From a bacterium (GTDB lineage: Bacteria; Armatimonadota; Fimbriimonadia; Fimbriimonadales; Fimbriimonadaceae): DNA of 64,000 bases. The stretch covers positions 78,321 through 142,320 of the forward strand of contig PNMZ01000007.1 in the NCBI GenBank assembly GCA_013823945.1, in the 5' to 3' direction. The notes under the pieces were generated by a model that did no database searches, was not told the origin of the DNA, and was given only the letters and a program-made list of their open reading frames with translations. The translations under genes were made by a program, and so were the position numbers. Positions 41,192-48,788 of the stretch are shown here, piece after piece; position 1 is the first letter of the stretch; every line of letters begins with the position of its first letter.

Positions 41192-42013
41192 ATGGCTTGG
41201 ACGAAGTTTGTTGTTGGGGTGTCAATGTGCGCCATTGTTGCGGCATTGGCAAGTTATCCGGTTGGTGCTCGGGCGCAATTAAGCATGATGGGTGGGGCGG
41301 CGCTGGCACCTAAGATCAATACTGGATCACTGGCGGGTGGGCAAAAGGCGATCAAGGGAGCTAAAGATGACAAGGCTAAAGCGGACGCTCGGGCTCAAGC
41401 AGTTAACGAGTTGATGGAGGAAGACGCAGGTCAGGCGGGTAAGCCCGATTTTTCGAAGTTGGATGCAAAGGTATATTCGGCGAGTGAATTGATCCAGGCG
41501 GTTTCTGCTCAGGGTTCGGAAAAGATGACGGGGACACCAGTTCGAGCGGAGGGGGTCGTTTTGAAGGTTTCAAAGTCAGGTGGTACTACGACGGTCTTCT
41601 TGGGAGCACCATCGAATCCGCAAGGGTCGCCCGTTTTTGCATTCCGTTTTGAAGGTGAGCGAGATTTTGCGGAAGGTTCACCTCAAACGATCGAAGGTCG
41701 TTTTGGTGGTCGGATGAAGATGGACGGAATTCCGAATGATATCTACATTGTTTATGCTCAAGGGGCGGGCAAGTCTGAAGGAGCCGTCGCTTCTGCAGCG
41801 GAGCCGGAAAAGGTGGAGCCATTTGATGGATGGAAGTTTGTTGGTTCAGTTGAAGCAGAGGGTGGGGCGACAGGAGTTTTTGTTAAAGAAGGCAAAACGC
41901 TTTATGCTCAGCCAGGAGATCACTTGAGTGATGATGTAGTTGTAGTTCGGATGAAGGTTGGCGAAGCGGTTCTCTCTGAAGCCGGGAAAGCATCGGTTGT
42001 GAGTCCCTGGTAA
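41192..42013 (+). CDS. Exported protein with predicted OB-like domain, unknown function
   Basis: 273 residues from the ATG at 41192; an in-frame TTG at 41174 adds an unlikely MGNKLG. Signal peptide about 1-28 (VVGVSMCAIVAALASYP). Ala/Lys-rich linker to about residue 80, then ASELIQAVSAQGSEKMTGTP and VRAEGVVLKVSKSGGTTTVF, like periplasmic tRNA_anti-like OB folds. The C-terminal FVKEGKTLYAQPGDHLSDDV suggests a second small beta domain. No family was named with confidence. Confidence 0.68.
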   Translation: MAWTKFVVGVSMCAIVAALASYPVGARAQLSMMGGAALAPKINTGSLAGGQKAIKGAKDDKAKADARAQAVNELMEEDAGQAGKPDFSKLDAKVYSASELIQAVSAQGSEKMTGTPVRAEGVVLKVSKSGGTTTVFLGAPSNPQGSPVFAFRFEGERDFAEGSPQTIEGRFGGRMKMDGIPNDIYIVYAQGAGKSEGAVASAAEPEKVEPFDGWKFVGSVEAEGGATGVFVKEGKTLYAQPGDHLSDDVVVVRMKVGEAVLSEAGKASVVSPW

Positions 42014-42076
42014 GAACTCCTGAATTCAAAAAGTTAAAGTGCGGTAAGAGGTTTTCTCTTGCTGCGCTTTGTGTTT

Positions 42077-42092
42077 TGGCACGGCATGTGCG
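42077..42092 (+). promoter_or_regulatory. Sigma54-type (-24/-12) promoter of the PEP-CTERM gene
   Basis: TTGGCACGGCATGTGC: GG at 42078-42079 and GC at 42090-42091 with exactly ten bases between, matching TGGCAC-N5-TTGC at all but one of the conserved positions. Predicted start near 42103. RpoN control of PEP-CTERM genes with the PrsK/PrsR system is known in exosortase-bearing Proteobacteria; applying it here is inference. Confidence 0.6.
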
Positions 42093-42111
42093 CTTGTTTG
42101 CTCTTTGGTTC

Positions 42112-42152
42112 ACCCAGCCTTCCAGGGTCTGGGTTCCTCTCAGGCAATGAGG
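42112..42152 (+). other. Structured leader of the PEP-CTERM mRNA
   Basis: ACCCAG / CTGGGT forms a first hairpin (42112-42134) and CTCTCA with TGAGGG a second. The shared string CTGGGTTCCTCTCAG recurs, with one base missing, at 43096-43110 in the transcript behind the next sigma54-type site. The rest of 42014-42165 holds no gene. Confidence 0.5.
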
Positions 42153-42165
42153 GAGCAAATAAAAA

Positions 42166-42951
42166 ATGAAAAAGCAGCAATTGATCGCAGTAACCGGCTT
42201 GGTCGCCGTCTTGGCCGCCTCAGCTAGTGCAACAACTTGGCACTTCGACTTAAAACCGCAGAATGGTGGTGGTCCGGGCTATGGCTACAGTGCCACAGGT
42301 GGATCTGTGAAGCAGATTTCCAGTTCGTTCAACGATGTCACCGACCGATTGGCATTTGAAGCCACTTTTGGTAATTCCGCCGCTGGTACTTTGCCGGATG
42401 GTTACTGGCTTGTTTTGAACGACGGTCCCAACCCGAAAGGAACGAGTGATGAACTCGCGATTTTCTACTTTGATACGGGTGTGACGAACAACGGTCAAGC
42501 AAAGTTGACGGCTTACGGTTACAACGGTCAGAACGGCAATTCAAGCTATTTTGATGGATCCAATGCATCTGGTACTCAGGCACCGGACAAAATTGCGAGC
42601 AGTTTGACCACAAGCAACTTCGTGAATTCACTTTCCGTTGTGAATAACGCGAACGGAACCCGAACGATGAAGTTTGATATCAATGCAGCGATCATCAACA
42701 ATCACGATCCGAAATACGGTCCGGCGAGCAACTGGTTTGGAACTGGCTTTGACAACAAGGTTGGCATTTGGTTCCACCCGGTTGATGGTTTGGATGCTCA
42801 GTACGGCACCGATGGATTCTTGAAGAAGTTTGAATTCAGCAAGCAAGGCTGGGTTGATGGTCACAACTTGAATGCAGTTCCTGAACCGTTCACGATGGGT
42901 GCCTTGGGCTTGATGGCTTTGGCCGCTCGCCGAAAGAAGAAGAACGCTTAA
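42166..42951 (+). CDS. PEP-CTERM sorted secreted protein
   Basis: 261 residues. Signal peptide about 1-22 (MKKQQLIAVTGLVAVLAASA). The mature domain is beta-rich with many Asn and Gly, likely a glycan- or surface-associated module. C-terminal tripartite signal VPEPFTMGALGLMALAARRKKKN: PEP-like motif, hydrophobic helix, basic end. Exosortase would cleave it. Preceded by a sigma54-type site and hairpin leader and followed by a strong terminator, so it is transcribed alone. Confidence 0.9.
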   Translation: MKKQQLIAVTGLVAVLAASASATTWHFDLKPQNGGGPGYGYSATGGSVKQISSSFNDVTDRLAFEATFGNSAAGTLPDGYWLVLNDGPNPKGTSDELAIFYFDTGVTNNGQAKLTAYGYNGQNGNSSYFDGSNASGTQAPDKIASSLTTSNFVNSLSVVNNANGTRTMKFDINAAIINNHDPKYGPASNWFGTGFDNKVGIWFHPVDGLDAQYGTDGFLKKFEFSKQGWVDGHNLNAVPEPFTMGALGLMALAARRKKKNA

Positions 42952-42978
42952 TTGCTTTTCTGCTGAGAAGTAAGGCTC

Positions 42979-43012
42979 AACAGCCCTCCTTGATCGGGGG
43001 GCTGTTTTTTTT
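42979..43012 (+). terminator. Intrinsic terminator of the PEP-CTERM gene
   Basis: 11-bp stem AACAGCCCTCC / GGGGGGCTGTT (one G-T pair), loop TTGATC, then eight T. Confidence 0.95.
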
Positions 43013-43038
43013 CGAACTTCACAAGTTACTTGAGGTTT

Positions 43039-43054
43039 TGGCATGAAACGTGCT
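43039..43054 (+). promoter_or_regulatory. Second sigma54-type promoter
   Basis: TTGGCATGAAACGTGC: GG at 43040-43041 and GC at 43052-43053 separated by ten bases. Same geometry and near-same sequence as 42077-42092. Predicted start about 43065. It follows the terminator of the PEP-CTERM gene, so it starts a separate transcript. Confidence 0.55.
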
Positions 43055-43064
43055 TCTAAGTAAT

Positions 43065-43182
43065 GAAAGGAGCGCAGAAAATCAGTATGGGTTTCCTGGG
43101 TTCTCTCAGCCACAGGCTGAGGCCCATTCCGACAGTAAACGGTGAGGGGCGGAGTGTTCGCCGCCCTCTCACCACTTTTTCT
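43065..43182 (+). ncRNA. Putative small structured RNA between two terminators
   Basis: Begins behind the sigma54-type site and ends at the terminator 43141-43180; about 115 nt. A compound hairpin spans 43087-43127 (ATGGG/CCCAT outer, CTCAGC/GCTGAG inner). It carries the CTGGGTTC-TCTCAG motif of the leader at 42126-42140. The only frame (ATG 43063) runs through the terminator, so no small peptide is likely. It may be a small RNA or a leftover leader whose gene was lost. Confidence 0.5.
43141..43180 (+). terminator. Intrinsic terminator of the putative small RNA
   Basis: GGTGAGGGGCGG pairs with CCGCCCTCTCACC (12 bp, one bulged T), loop AGTGTTCG, then ACTTTTTCTTT. Three bases later the convergent gene ends. 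Confidence 0.92.
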
Positions 43183-43839
43183 TTAGAACCTGACTCCGAT
43201 CATGTACGCCGGGCTTTTACCATTGATAAGGAAGAGACCAGTTGTGTATTGATCCCAGGAGTAGGTGACGAACGGATGGGTTTGGTGGCCTTCGTTTTGA
43301 AAGCCGAAAGTCCATCGATCTGGAGTTGTGTATTTTAACCCTACGAGTCCGTGAGCGTGATTTTCGTTGGAACGGAAACCGGCGCCCGAGTAGACATTCA
43401 GACTCGCCTCTCCGAGCGTCCAATTCTTCTCTGCGGTGACGCTGTAACCGGGGTTTCCGGTGCCGATGCCTTGGACACCCGCGGAAGCGTTGATTCCGGG
43501 AAATTTTGCTGATTCGGGAAGGATATTGATGCTCGCCAGCCAACGGAAGGAGTTTTGCTTATAGAGGTGGGCGACGCCGAGCGAAAGGCGCGGATTTGCT
43601 TGGTACCAGATAAACGTTTCTGCTTCTGTAATGGTGGTGGGTGCGATGACCGTGTTGATCATCCAGGTTGATGATTCCGCCGAACTGGCGGAGTATCCCC
43701 CGGCGACTCAGAGAGGGCAGCGGGCTTGACCGGTGCCTTGTTCTTGTTCCGGGAGTTTGGTTTCTGATTCAGAGTGGGCTTGGGCTGGGAGCCCGAAGGC
43801 TCCCAGCGCGAGCACCGCGAGGATGCTCTTGGTTGTCAT
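43183..43839 (-). pseudogene. Exported outer-membrane-type protein split by an in-frame TGA
   Basis: The ATG at 43839 opens a clean signal peptide (MTTKSILAVLALGAFGLPAQ, then AHSESETK). After 43 codons a TGA stands at 43710-43708. The same frame continues with VAGGYSASSAESSTWMINTV and a beta-strand pattern (NPRLSLGVAHLYKQNSFRWL ... YMIGVRF), a typical barrel end. Neither part makes sense alone: the second lacks an export signal. Either a nonsense mutation or read-through (the context is C-P-L-TGA, a CxxU-like position). The start overlaps the metallothionein stop by four bases (ATGA). Confidence 0.72.
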
Positions 43840-43952
43840 TTGCAGGTGCAGTTTCCTTCTTGGTCGGCGCACTTGCAGCAGGTGCAAGGGTTGCATTGAC
43901 AGTCAGGGCCGCAGGTGCAGCAGGGGCAACAGGTTTGTGTGTTTTCGTTCAT
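43836..43952 (-). CDS. Metallothionein-like small Cys-rich protein
   Basis: 38 residues with 13 cysteines at 8, 9, 11, 12, 14, 18, 20, 23, 25, 26, 28, 35 and 37, in CC, CxC and CxxC groups (for example CCPCCTCGPDCQC). No aromatic residue and no His. Such density is characteristic of metallothioneins, which hold Cu(I), Zn or Cd in thiolate clusters. TTAGGA lies before the ATG, a good ribosome site. It is unlike the SmtA/BmtA family, which has His and a zinc-finger core. Middle gene of a three-gene operon. Confidence 0.85.
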   Translation of the reverse strand: MNENTQTCCPCCTCGPDCQCNPCTCCKCADQEGNCTCK

Positions 43953-44012
43953 GTGTTCCTAATCGTGGTCATGGCTTCGGTTGGTTTTGAAGCGGATTGA
44001 TTTGGGTGTTGA

Positions 44013-44372
44013 TTAGGATATTGGGGGGCCGCGAGGCGAGTGGCTGCGGTCGAGAACTTGGTGAGTGGTTAAGTCGGTTGATGTGGGGTGTGGATCAGGT
44101 TGAAGGGATTGGGATGGGGTTTGGGTGGGGGATTTTTCGCTGGGGAGGGTGCCTTCCGGGGTGGGAAGGGTGACTTTTGTGTCGGCGGAGGGTGATTTTT
44201 CGGTCGCGCAGATGCAGGAGGGGGCTTGATCTTCGTGGGGGCATTGGCAGGCGGGGCCGCAGCAACAGGAGGAATTGGGTTGAAGGGGCTGGGCAAGGGT
44301 GGGGGCAACGACGGTGAGGATCGCGAGAGTGGCGGCGAATTTTTTTGCCAATTGGGCGAGGGGGTTATTCAC
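44013..44372 (-). CDS. Exported Cys-rich protein with metallothionein-like motif
   Basis: 119 residues from GTG 44372 (AAGG upstream). Signal peptide about 1-28 (FAATLAILTVVAPTLAQ). Mature N-terminus SSCCCGPACQCPHEDQAPSC with Cys 36-38, 42, 44, 53 and 55: the C-G-P-x-C-Q-C string also occurs in the neighbour at 43836. The rest is Pro/Thr/Ser-rich and disordered. It may be an exported metal binder acting with the cytoplasmic one. A -10-like TATACT lies at 44391-44386, very close to the start. Confidence 0.75.
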   Translation of the reverse strand: MNNPLAQLAKKFAATLAILTVVAPTLAQPLQPNSSCCCGPACQCPHEDQAPSCICATEKSPSADTKVTLPTPEGTLPSEKSPTQTPSQSLQPDPHPTSTDLTTHQVLDRSHSPRGPPIS

Positions 44373-44431
44373 TTGCCTTGTGAGTAGTATAAATGATTTT
44401 TCAGTTTGGAAAGTTCGTGAGGCGTGAAAAG

Positions 44432-44466
44432 GCCCCGGAAGTTTGAAGTTTCCGGGGCTTTTTTGT
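44432..44466 (-). terminator. Terminator of the rpsO-pnp operon
   Basis: 9-bp stem GCCCCGGAA / TTCCGGGGC with a 9-base loop; CCTTTTC follows on the minus strand and TTTTTTG on the plus strand. It lies 18 bp past the pnp stop and separates pnp from the metallothionein operon. Confidence 0.88.
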
Positions 44467-44483
44467 CTCCGGACTAGGACAGC

Positions 44484-46814
44484 TTACTGACGTTTGCGGA
44501 AGCGGGAGCCGCCTTCGCCTTCGCTTTCTCGTCCGCCGCCATCGCGGCTGTCGCGTCGAGGGCCACGGTCACGGTCGCCGTAGCCACCGCGTCCGCCATC
44601 TCGACCACCGTCTCGACCGCCACGTCCGCCTCGATCTCTTCCGCCACCGTCGCGGTCTCGGCTGAAGGCTGGGCGTTCGCTGACGGGTGGGTTGGGATCG
44701 TTGAGTCGTTCGTTATCGGGGTTGAGGCCGATTGCGGAGAGGTTGATGCGGCCCATGCCGTCCACTTCGTGGACGCGGACGTTGATGACGTCGCCTTCGC
44801 TGAGGACGTCATCGGGTCGTCCGATCTTGGCCTTGGTGAGTTGGTCGGTGGGAACCATTCCGTCTTTGCCGTTGGGCATGGAGACGAGGGCGCCTCGACC
44901 CATGAGTCGGGTGACGGTTCCGGTGAATTCGAATCCGACTTCAATTTCGGCGGTGAGGCCCTTGATCAATGCGACCGCTTTCGCAGCTTTTTCGCCGGTT
45001 GAGGAGGCGATGAGGACGCGGCCATCCTTTTGGACGTCGATTTCACAGCCAGATTCTTCGGTGATTCGGCGGATATTGGCTCCGCCAGGGCCGATGAGAA
45101 GGCCGATCTTCTCGGTATCGATTTGGAGGGTTTGGATGCGCGGAGCGGTTCCACTGAGTTCGGCTCTCGGCTTGGCAATCTCCTCTTCCATGATGTCGAG
45201 AATTTTGTACCGAGCATCTTTGGCTTGGGTGAGCGCGTCGATCAGGACTTGCTCGGGAATCCCTTCGAGTTTGGTGTCGAGTTGGAGGGCGGTGATGCCT
45301 TCTCGGGTTCCGGCGACTTTGAAGTCCATATCTCCGGTGTGGTCTTCGAGGCCTTGGATATCGGTGAGGATGGAGAAGTTCTTGCCATCGCTCATGAGTC
45401 CCATCGCGATTCCGGCGACGGGGGCCTTGATTTTGACACCGGCGTCCATGAGGGCGAGAGTTGAACCGCAGACGGAGGCCATGGAGGACGATCCGTTGCT
45501 TTCGAGGACTTCGCTTATCAGGTGGACGGTGTAGGGGAAATCGGGGTCATCCATGGGGACGACGGCTTCGATGGCTCGCTCGGCGAGGGCACCGTGTCCG
45601 ACTTCTCGGCGACCAGGGCCGCGGAGGGGTCGGGCTTCACCGACCGAGTAGGGCGGGAAGTTGTAGAAGTGCATGAAGCGCTTGGGCTCTTGTTCTTCAT
45701 CGAGTTGGTCGAGGATGTCGGCGTATTGTGCATCCTTGGGCATCCCGAGGGTGAGAACGGTCATGACTTGAGTTTGACCGCGGGTGAAGAGTCCGGAACC
45801 GTGGACACGGGGGAGGAGACCAGCGACGGCCTCGATGGGTCGAAGTTCGTCGAGTTTGCGTCCGTCCGGTCGCTTGCCGTCTTTAATGACGGTGGCGCGG
45901 AGGACTTCCTTGATGGCTTTGTCGATGTATCCACCGAGGCTGGCGAGGAATTCGGCATCATCCTCTTTGCCGGCTTTGTATTTCTCTTTGAGTTCCTTTT
46001 TGAGGGTTGACTCAGCGGCTTCGCGAACCGTTTTGTCTTTGTGGAAGAGGGCGGCGGTGATGGCCTTGCCTTCCTTCTTCATGAGTTCTTCTAAGAATTT
46101 TTTGTCGGTCGGTTTGGACTCGACGACTCGTTTTTCCTTGCCGGCGATTTTGGCGAAGGCTTCGAATTCCTTGCAGATGAGTTGGATGTTTTCGTGGGCG
46201 AAGAGGAGGGCTTTGACCATGACTTCTTCGCTGACTTCCTTGGCACCGGATTCGACCATTGAGATTGCGCCTTTGTGTCCGGCGACGATGAGGTCAAGTG
46301 TACTGACCTTCATTTGTTCGTAGGTTGGGAAGACGATGAATTCACCTTCGATGAGTCCGATTCGGACGCATGCAATGGGGCCGTTGAACGGAACGTCGGA
46401 TACGGCGAGAGCGGCTCCGGCGGCGTTGACGGCGAGGACATCGCTTGGTTGGGTGGCATCGATGCTAAACGGCATGGCGATGACTTGGATTTCGTTGGTG
46501 CACCCTTTGGGGAAGAGGGGCCGGATGGGTCTGTCCATCAGTCGGCTGATGAGGGTTGCCTTGGTTGAGGGTCGTCCACCGCGTTTGATGACTCCGCCGG
46601 GGATTTTCCCGATGGCGTATTTGCGCTCTTCGAAGTCGCAGACGAGGGGGAGGAAGTCAATTCCATCTCGTGCGGTTTGGGACATTGTGGCGGTTCCGAG
46701 AATGACGGATTCGTTGACGCCGAGGAGAACTGAGCCGCCGGCTTGTTTGGCGACGCGACCTGATTCGAGGTGGAAGGTGTGCCCTCCGACCTCGAAAGTG
46801 TGAGTGTGAATCAT
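44484..46814 (-). CDS. pnp: Polyribonucleotide nucleotidyltransferase
   Basis: 776 residues. 3'-5' phosphorolytic RNase of mRNA decay. Two RNase PH domains (about 10-220 and 310-550: RGGRPSTKATLISRLMDRPI and RVHGSGLFTRGQTQVMTVLT), a KH domain (KIGLLIGPGGANIRRITEES at about 565), and an S1 domain (VGFEFTGTVTRLMGRGALVS at about 622). The final 70 residues are an RGG/RDR-rich tail, longer than in E. coli, likely RNA-binding and disordered. Paired with rpsO in the usual order. Confidence 0.97.
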   Translation of the reverse strand: MIHTHTFEVGGHTFHLESGRVAKQAGGSVLLGVNESVILGTATMSQTARDGIDFLPLVCDFEERKYAIGKIPGGVIKRGGRPSTKATLISRLMDRPIRPLFPKGCTNEIQVIAMPFSIDATQPSDVLAVNAAGAALAVSDVPFNGPIACVRIGLIEGEFIVFPTYEQMKVSTLDLIVAGHKGAISMVESGAKEVSEEVMVKALLFAHENIQLICKEFEAFAKIAGKEKRVVESKPTDKKFLEELMKKEGKAITAALFHKDKTVREAAESTLKKELKEKYKAGKEDDAEFLASLGGYIDKAIKEVLRATVIKDGKRPDGRKLDELRPIEAVAGLLPRVHGSGLFTRGQTQVMTVLTLGMPKDAQYADILDQLDEEQEPKRFMHFYNFPPYSVGEARPLRGPGRREVGHGALAERAIEAVVPMDDPDFPYTVHLISEVLESNGSSSMASVCGSTLALMDAGVKIKAPVAGIAMGLMSDGKNFSILTDIQGLEDHTGDMDFKVAGTREGITALQLDTKLEGIPEQVLIDALTQAKDARYKILDIMEEEIAKPRAELSGTAPRIQTLQIDTEKIGLLIGPGGANIRRITEESGCEIDVQKDGRVLIASSTGEKAAKAVALIKGLTAEIEVGFEFTGTVTRLMGRGALVSMPNGKDGMVPTDQLTKAKIGRPDDVLSEGDVINVRVHEVDGMGRINLSAIGLNPDNERLNDPNPPVSERPAFSRDRDGGGRDRGGRGGRDGGRDGGRGGYGDRDRGPRRDSRDGGGRESEGEGGSRFRKRQ

Positions 46815-46839
46815 TATTTGAGCCTCTGACTAACTTGCG

Positions 46840-47121
46840 TTAGCGAGGCCGCACTTCACGAATGCCAAGCTCAGCGATGAGCTCTCGGTACTTGACAACA
46901 TCTTTATTTCGCAGGTAGCCCTCGAGTTTTCTTCGTTTTCCGACGAGCTTGAGGAGCCCTTGTCGGGAATGGAAGTCTTTCTTGTTTGTGCGCAGGTGAT
47001 CAGTGATCTGAGCGATGCGCGCTTGGAGGACGGCGATTTGCACTTCGGGAGAGCCTGTGTCTCCTTCGGAAGTGGCATATTTTTTGATGATTTCAGCTTT
47101 TGTAACGGGATGCAGTGGCAT
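46840..47121 (-). CDS. rpsO: 30S ribosomal protein S15
   Basis: 93 residues; normal is 89. [20 protein letters not shown], then [20 protein letters not shown], the 16S-binding core. 25 bp upstream of pnp, the common rpsO-pnp pair. S15 usually represses its own mRNA by a leader structure, but none was defined here. Confidence 0.97.
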   Translation of the reverse strand: MPLHPVTKAEIIKKYATSEGDTGSPEVQIAVLQARIAQITDHLRTNKKDFHSRQGLLKLVGKRRKLEGYLRNKDVVKYRELIAELGIREVRPR

Positions 47122-47522
47122 TTGTTTAGTGTTGGCCTCGTTTTCATTGATGGATCTGACTTCACCGTTCTGCGGTCGAATGATTCAGATCGGCGAGGCT
47201 ATCTGAGTGCCGCTCTCTGCAAGCTCCTCTTGGGAAGAGATTCCAGACAACGGCGCGCAAAGTAGCCTTCGCTTTTGGGATGATACCTTGTTGTGGGTGG
47301 ATTCGGGATGGTCCTGGATGGGCTGGGGTACTTTTGGACTCTCATTTTTTCTTAAAACGGTCACAGTTCTGTGTTCATTCTGCTATCAAACTCGGCAAAG
47401 ATTTTTTGTTGAATCTGCCTTGATCTTGCATTTTTCGGATTGATCTGATATTCTGAGTGCATTCAAGTGGATTGGTCAAGCGAGTGGCTCGATTCTCCAC
47501 CTCTGAACGGGAAAGGAGCGAA
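47122..47522. other. Intergenic region between rpsO and a PEP-CTERM gene
   Basis: Divergent spacer of about 400 bp. It must carry the rpsO promoter (minus) and that of the gene at 47523 (plus). AT-rich tracts (cattttttcttaaaac, gattttttgttgaatc) lie at 47343-47415. AAAGGAG at 47513-47519 is the ribosome site. No sigma54 match as good as those at 42077 and 43039, and no RNA gene was recognised. Confidence 0.5.
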
Positions 47523-48656
47523 ATGAGCATCAATCATCGTTTGAGTTTTGCCGCTTTGGCGGTTGTATTGGCATCTTGCGTGAATGCGCAATGGACCTTG
47601 GTTCCTCTGGCGACACCGCAATCGGGGATCTCGTATGCGCGCGGATCAGATGGGCCGTATCAAGTTGGTTCGAATAATTTTAACTTTTTGGGTGAAGTAG
47701 CTGGAATTTGGCAAAGTAGTTCGGAGACTTTTGTTAATTTGAATCCAACTGGGGCGACAACGTCCCGGGCATTTGGGGCGCAGGGCGGATTTCAAGTTGG
47801 TGAATCGCGGTTTGGCGGTGTTTATCAGGCTTCGCTGTGGAGTGGAACAGCGGAATCGTTCATCAATCTTGAGCCTGCGGGGGCTTCGGGGTCTGTAGCA
47901 AGAGCGACAGCGAATGGCGTACAAGTTGGAAGTGCAGCTTTCGGCTCAGAAAACCATGCGGCTTATTGGGCGGGTTCGGCGGAATCGTTCGTAAATTTGA
48001 ATCCAACGGGAGTGGTTGGATCGGCTGCTTATGGTACAGATGGTAGCCAGCATGTCGGCGCTGTTCTGCTACCCGGCGGATTTGGTGTACCGCCTCTCAC
48101 TTCAGAGGCTGCACTTTGGACTGGTACAAGCAACTCGTGGGTGAGCTTGCATCAGGCGGGAGCATTTAATTCTACAGCGTATGCAGTACAAGGCGGAAAT
48201 CAAGTGGGCGAAGTGACTTTTTCGACCGGAACAGTAGCGAGTCTGTGGTCGGGCACGGCCGCATCTTGGGTGAACCTCCATCCGACGGGGGCAACCACAT
48301 CTCTGGCGAACGACGTTTTGGACGAATATCAGGTCGGAATGGCGGTTTTTGGTGGTTCGGTCGGCGTGACAGGCAACCAGATTGGCGGTGCAGCCCATGC
48401 ATTTTTGTGGCAGGGTTCTGCGGGGTCGGGGATTGATTTGCACAATTACTTGCCTGGTTGGTTTACGAGTACGGCAACGGGAATCAGCTATGGGCCTGGT
48501 GGTGATCTTTATATTTCGGGATATGGGCTCAATGCGAGCGGCGGTCTTGAAGCGTTTGTGCTGTACGGGCCGGAACCAGTTCCTGAGCCCGGGACGATCG
48601 CTGTGCTCGCCGGGGCTGCGACCTTACTGACGGCTCGACGCCGTTTCAATAAGTAA
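47523..48656 (+). CDS. PEP-CTERM protein with seven-fold repeat, likely beta-propeller
   Basis: 377 residues from the ATG at 47523. Signal peptide about 1-23. The mature part is about seven repeats of roughly 43 residues, each with a core like GxQVGxxxF...A-LWSGTAxSFVNLxPxGAxxS. This resembles HAF-type repeats and would fold as a seven-bladed propeller. The C-terminus VPEPGTIAVLAGAATLLTAR ends RRFNK, the exosortase-type sorting tail. Probably held at the surface or in the matrix. The ligand is unknown. Confidence 0.88.
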   Translation: MSINHRLSFAALAVVLASCVNAQWTLVPLATPQSGISYARGSDGPYQVGSNNFNFLGEVAGIWQSSSETFVNLNPTGATTSRAFGAQGGFQVGESRFGGVYQASLWSGTAESFINLEPAGASGSVARATANGVQVGSAAFGSENHAAYWAGSAESFVNLNPTGVVGSAAYGTDGSQHVGAVLLPGGFGVPPLTSEAALWTGTSNSWVSLHQAGAFNSTAYAVQGGNQVGEVTFSTGTVASLWSGTAASWVNLHPTGATTSLANDVLDEYQVGMAVFGGSVGVTGNQIGGAAHAFLWQGSAGSGIDLHNYLPGWFTSTATGISYGPGGDLYISGYGLNASGGLEAFVLYGPEPVPEPGTIAVLAGAATLLTARRRFNK

Positions 48657-48674
48657 ACTCAATTACGTTTTTGA

Positions 48675-48707
48675 GGGTGCCCATTTGTGAATTGACAATG
48701 GGTGCCC
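48675..48707 (+). terminator. Probable terminator of the propeller gene
   Basis: GGGTGCCCATT / AATGGGTGCCC, 11 pairs including two G-T, 11-base loop, then AATTTCCTT. The T-run is weak. Confidence 0.65.
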
Positions 48708-48788
48708 AATTTCCTTACAGCGTTCGATTTTCATGCAGATTCCTGTTAGTTTTGCGGGGGAAGTTGCCACAATAGAACATAAGAGATT

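Noticed and set aside
42014..42165. Cyclic-di-GMP (GEMM) riboswitch before the PEP-CTERM gene
   Set aside because: The hairpins do not show the conserved GEMM core or tetraloop-receptor pattern.
43063..43338. Frame of 91 codons starting inside the putative small RNA
   Set aside because: It runs through a strong terminator and then antisense to the barrel gene; no similarity to any protein.
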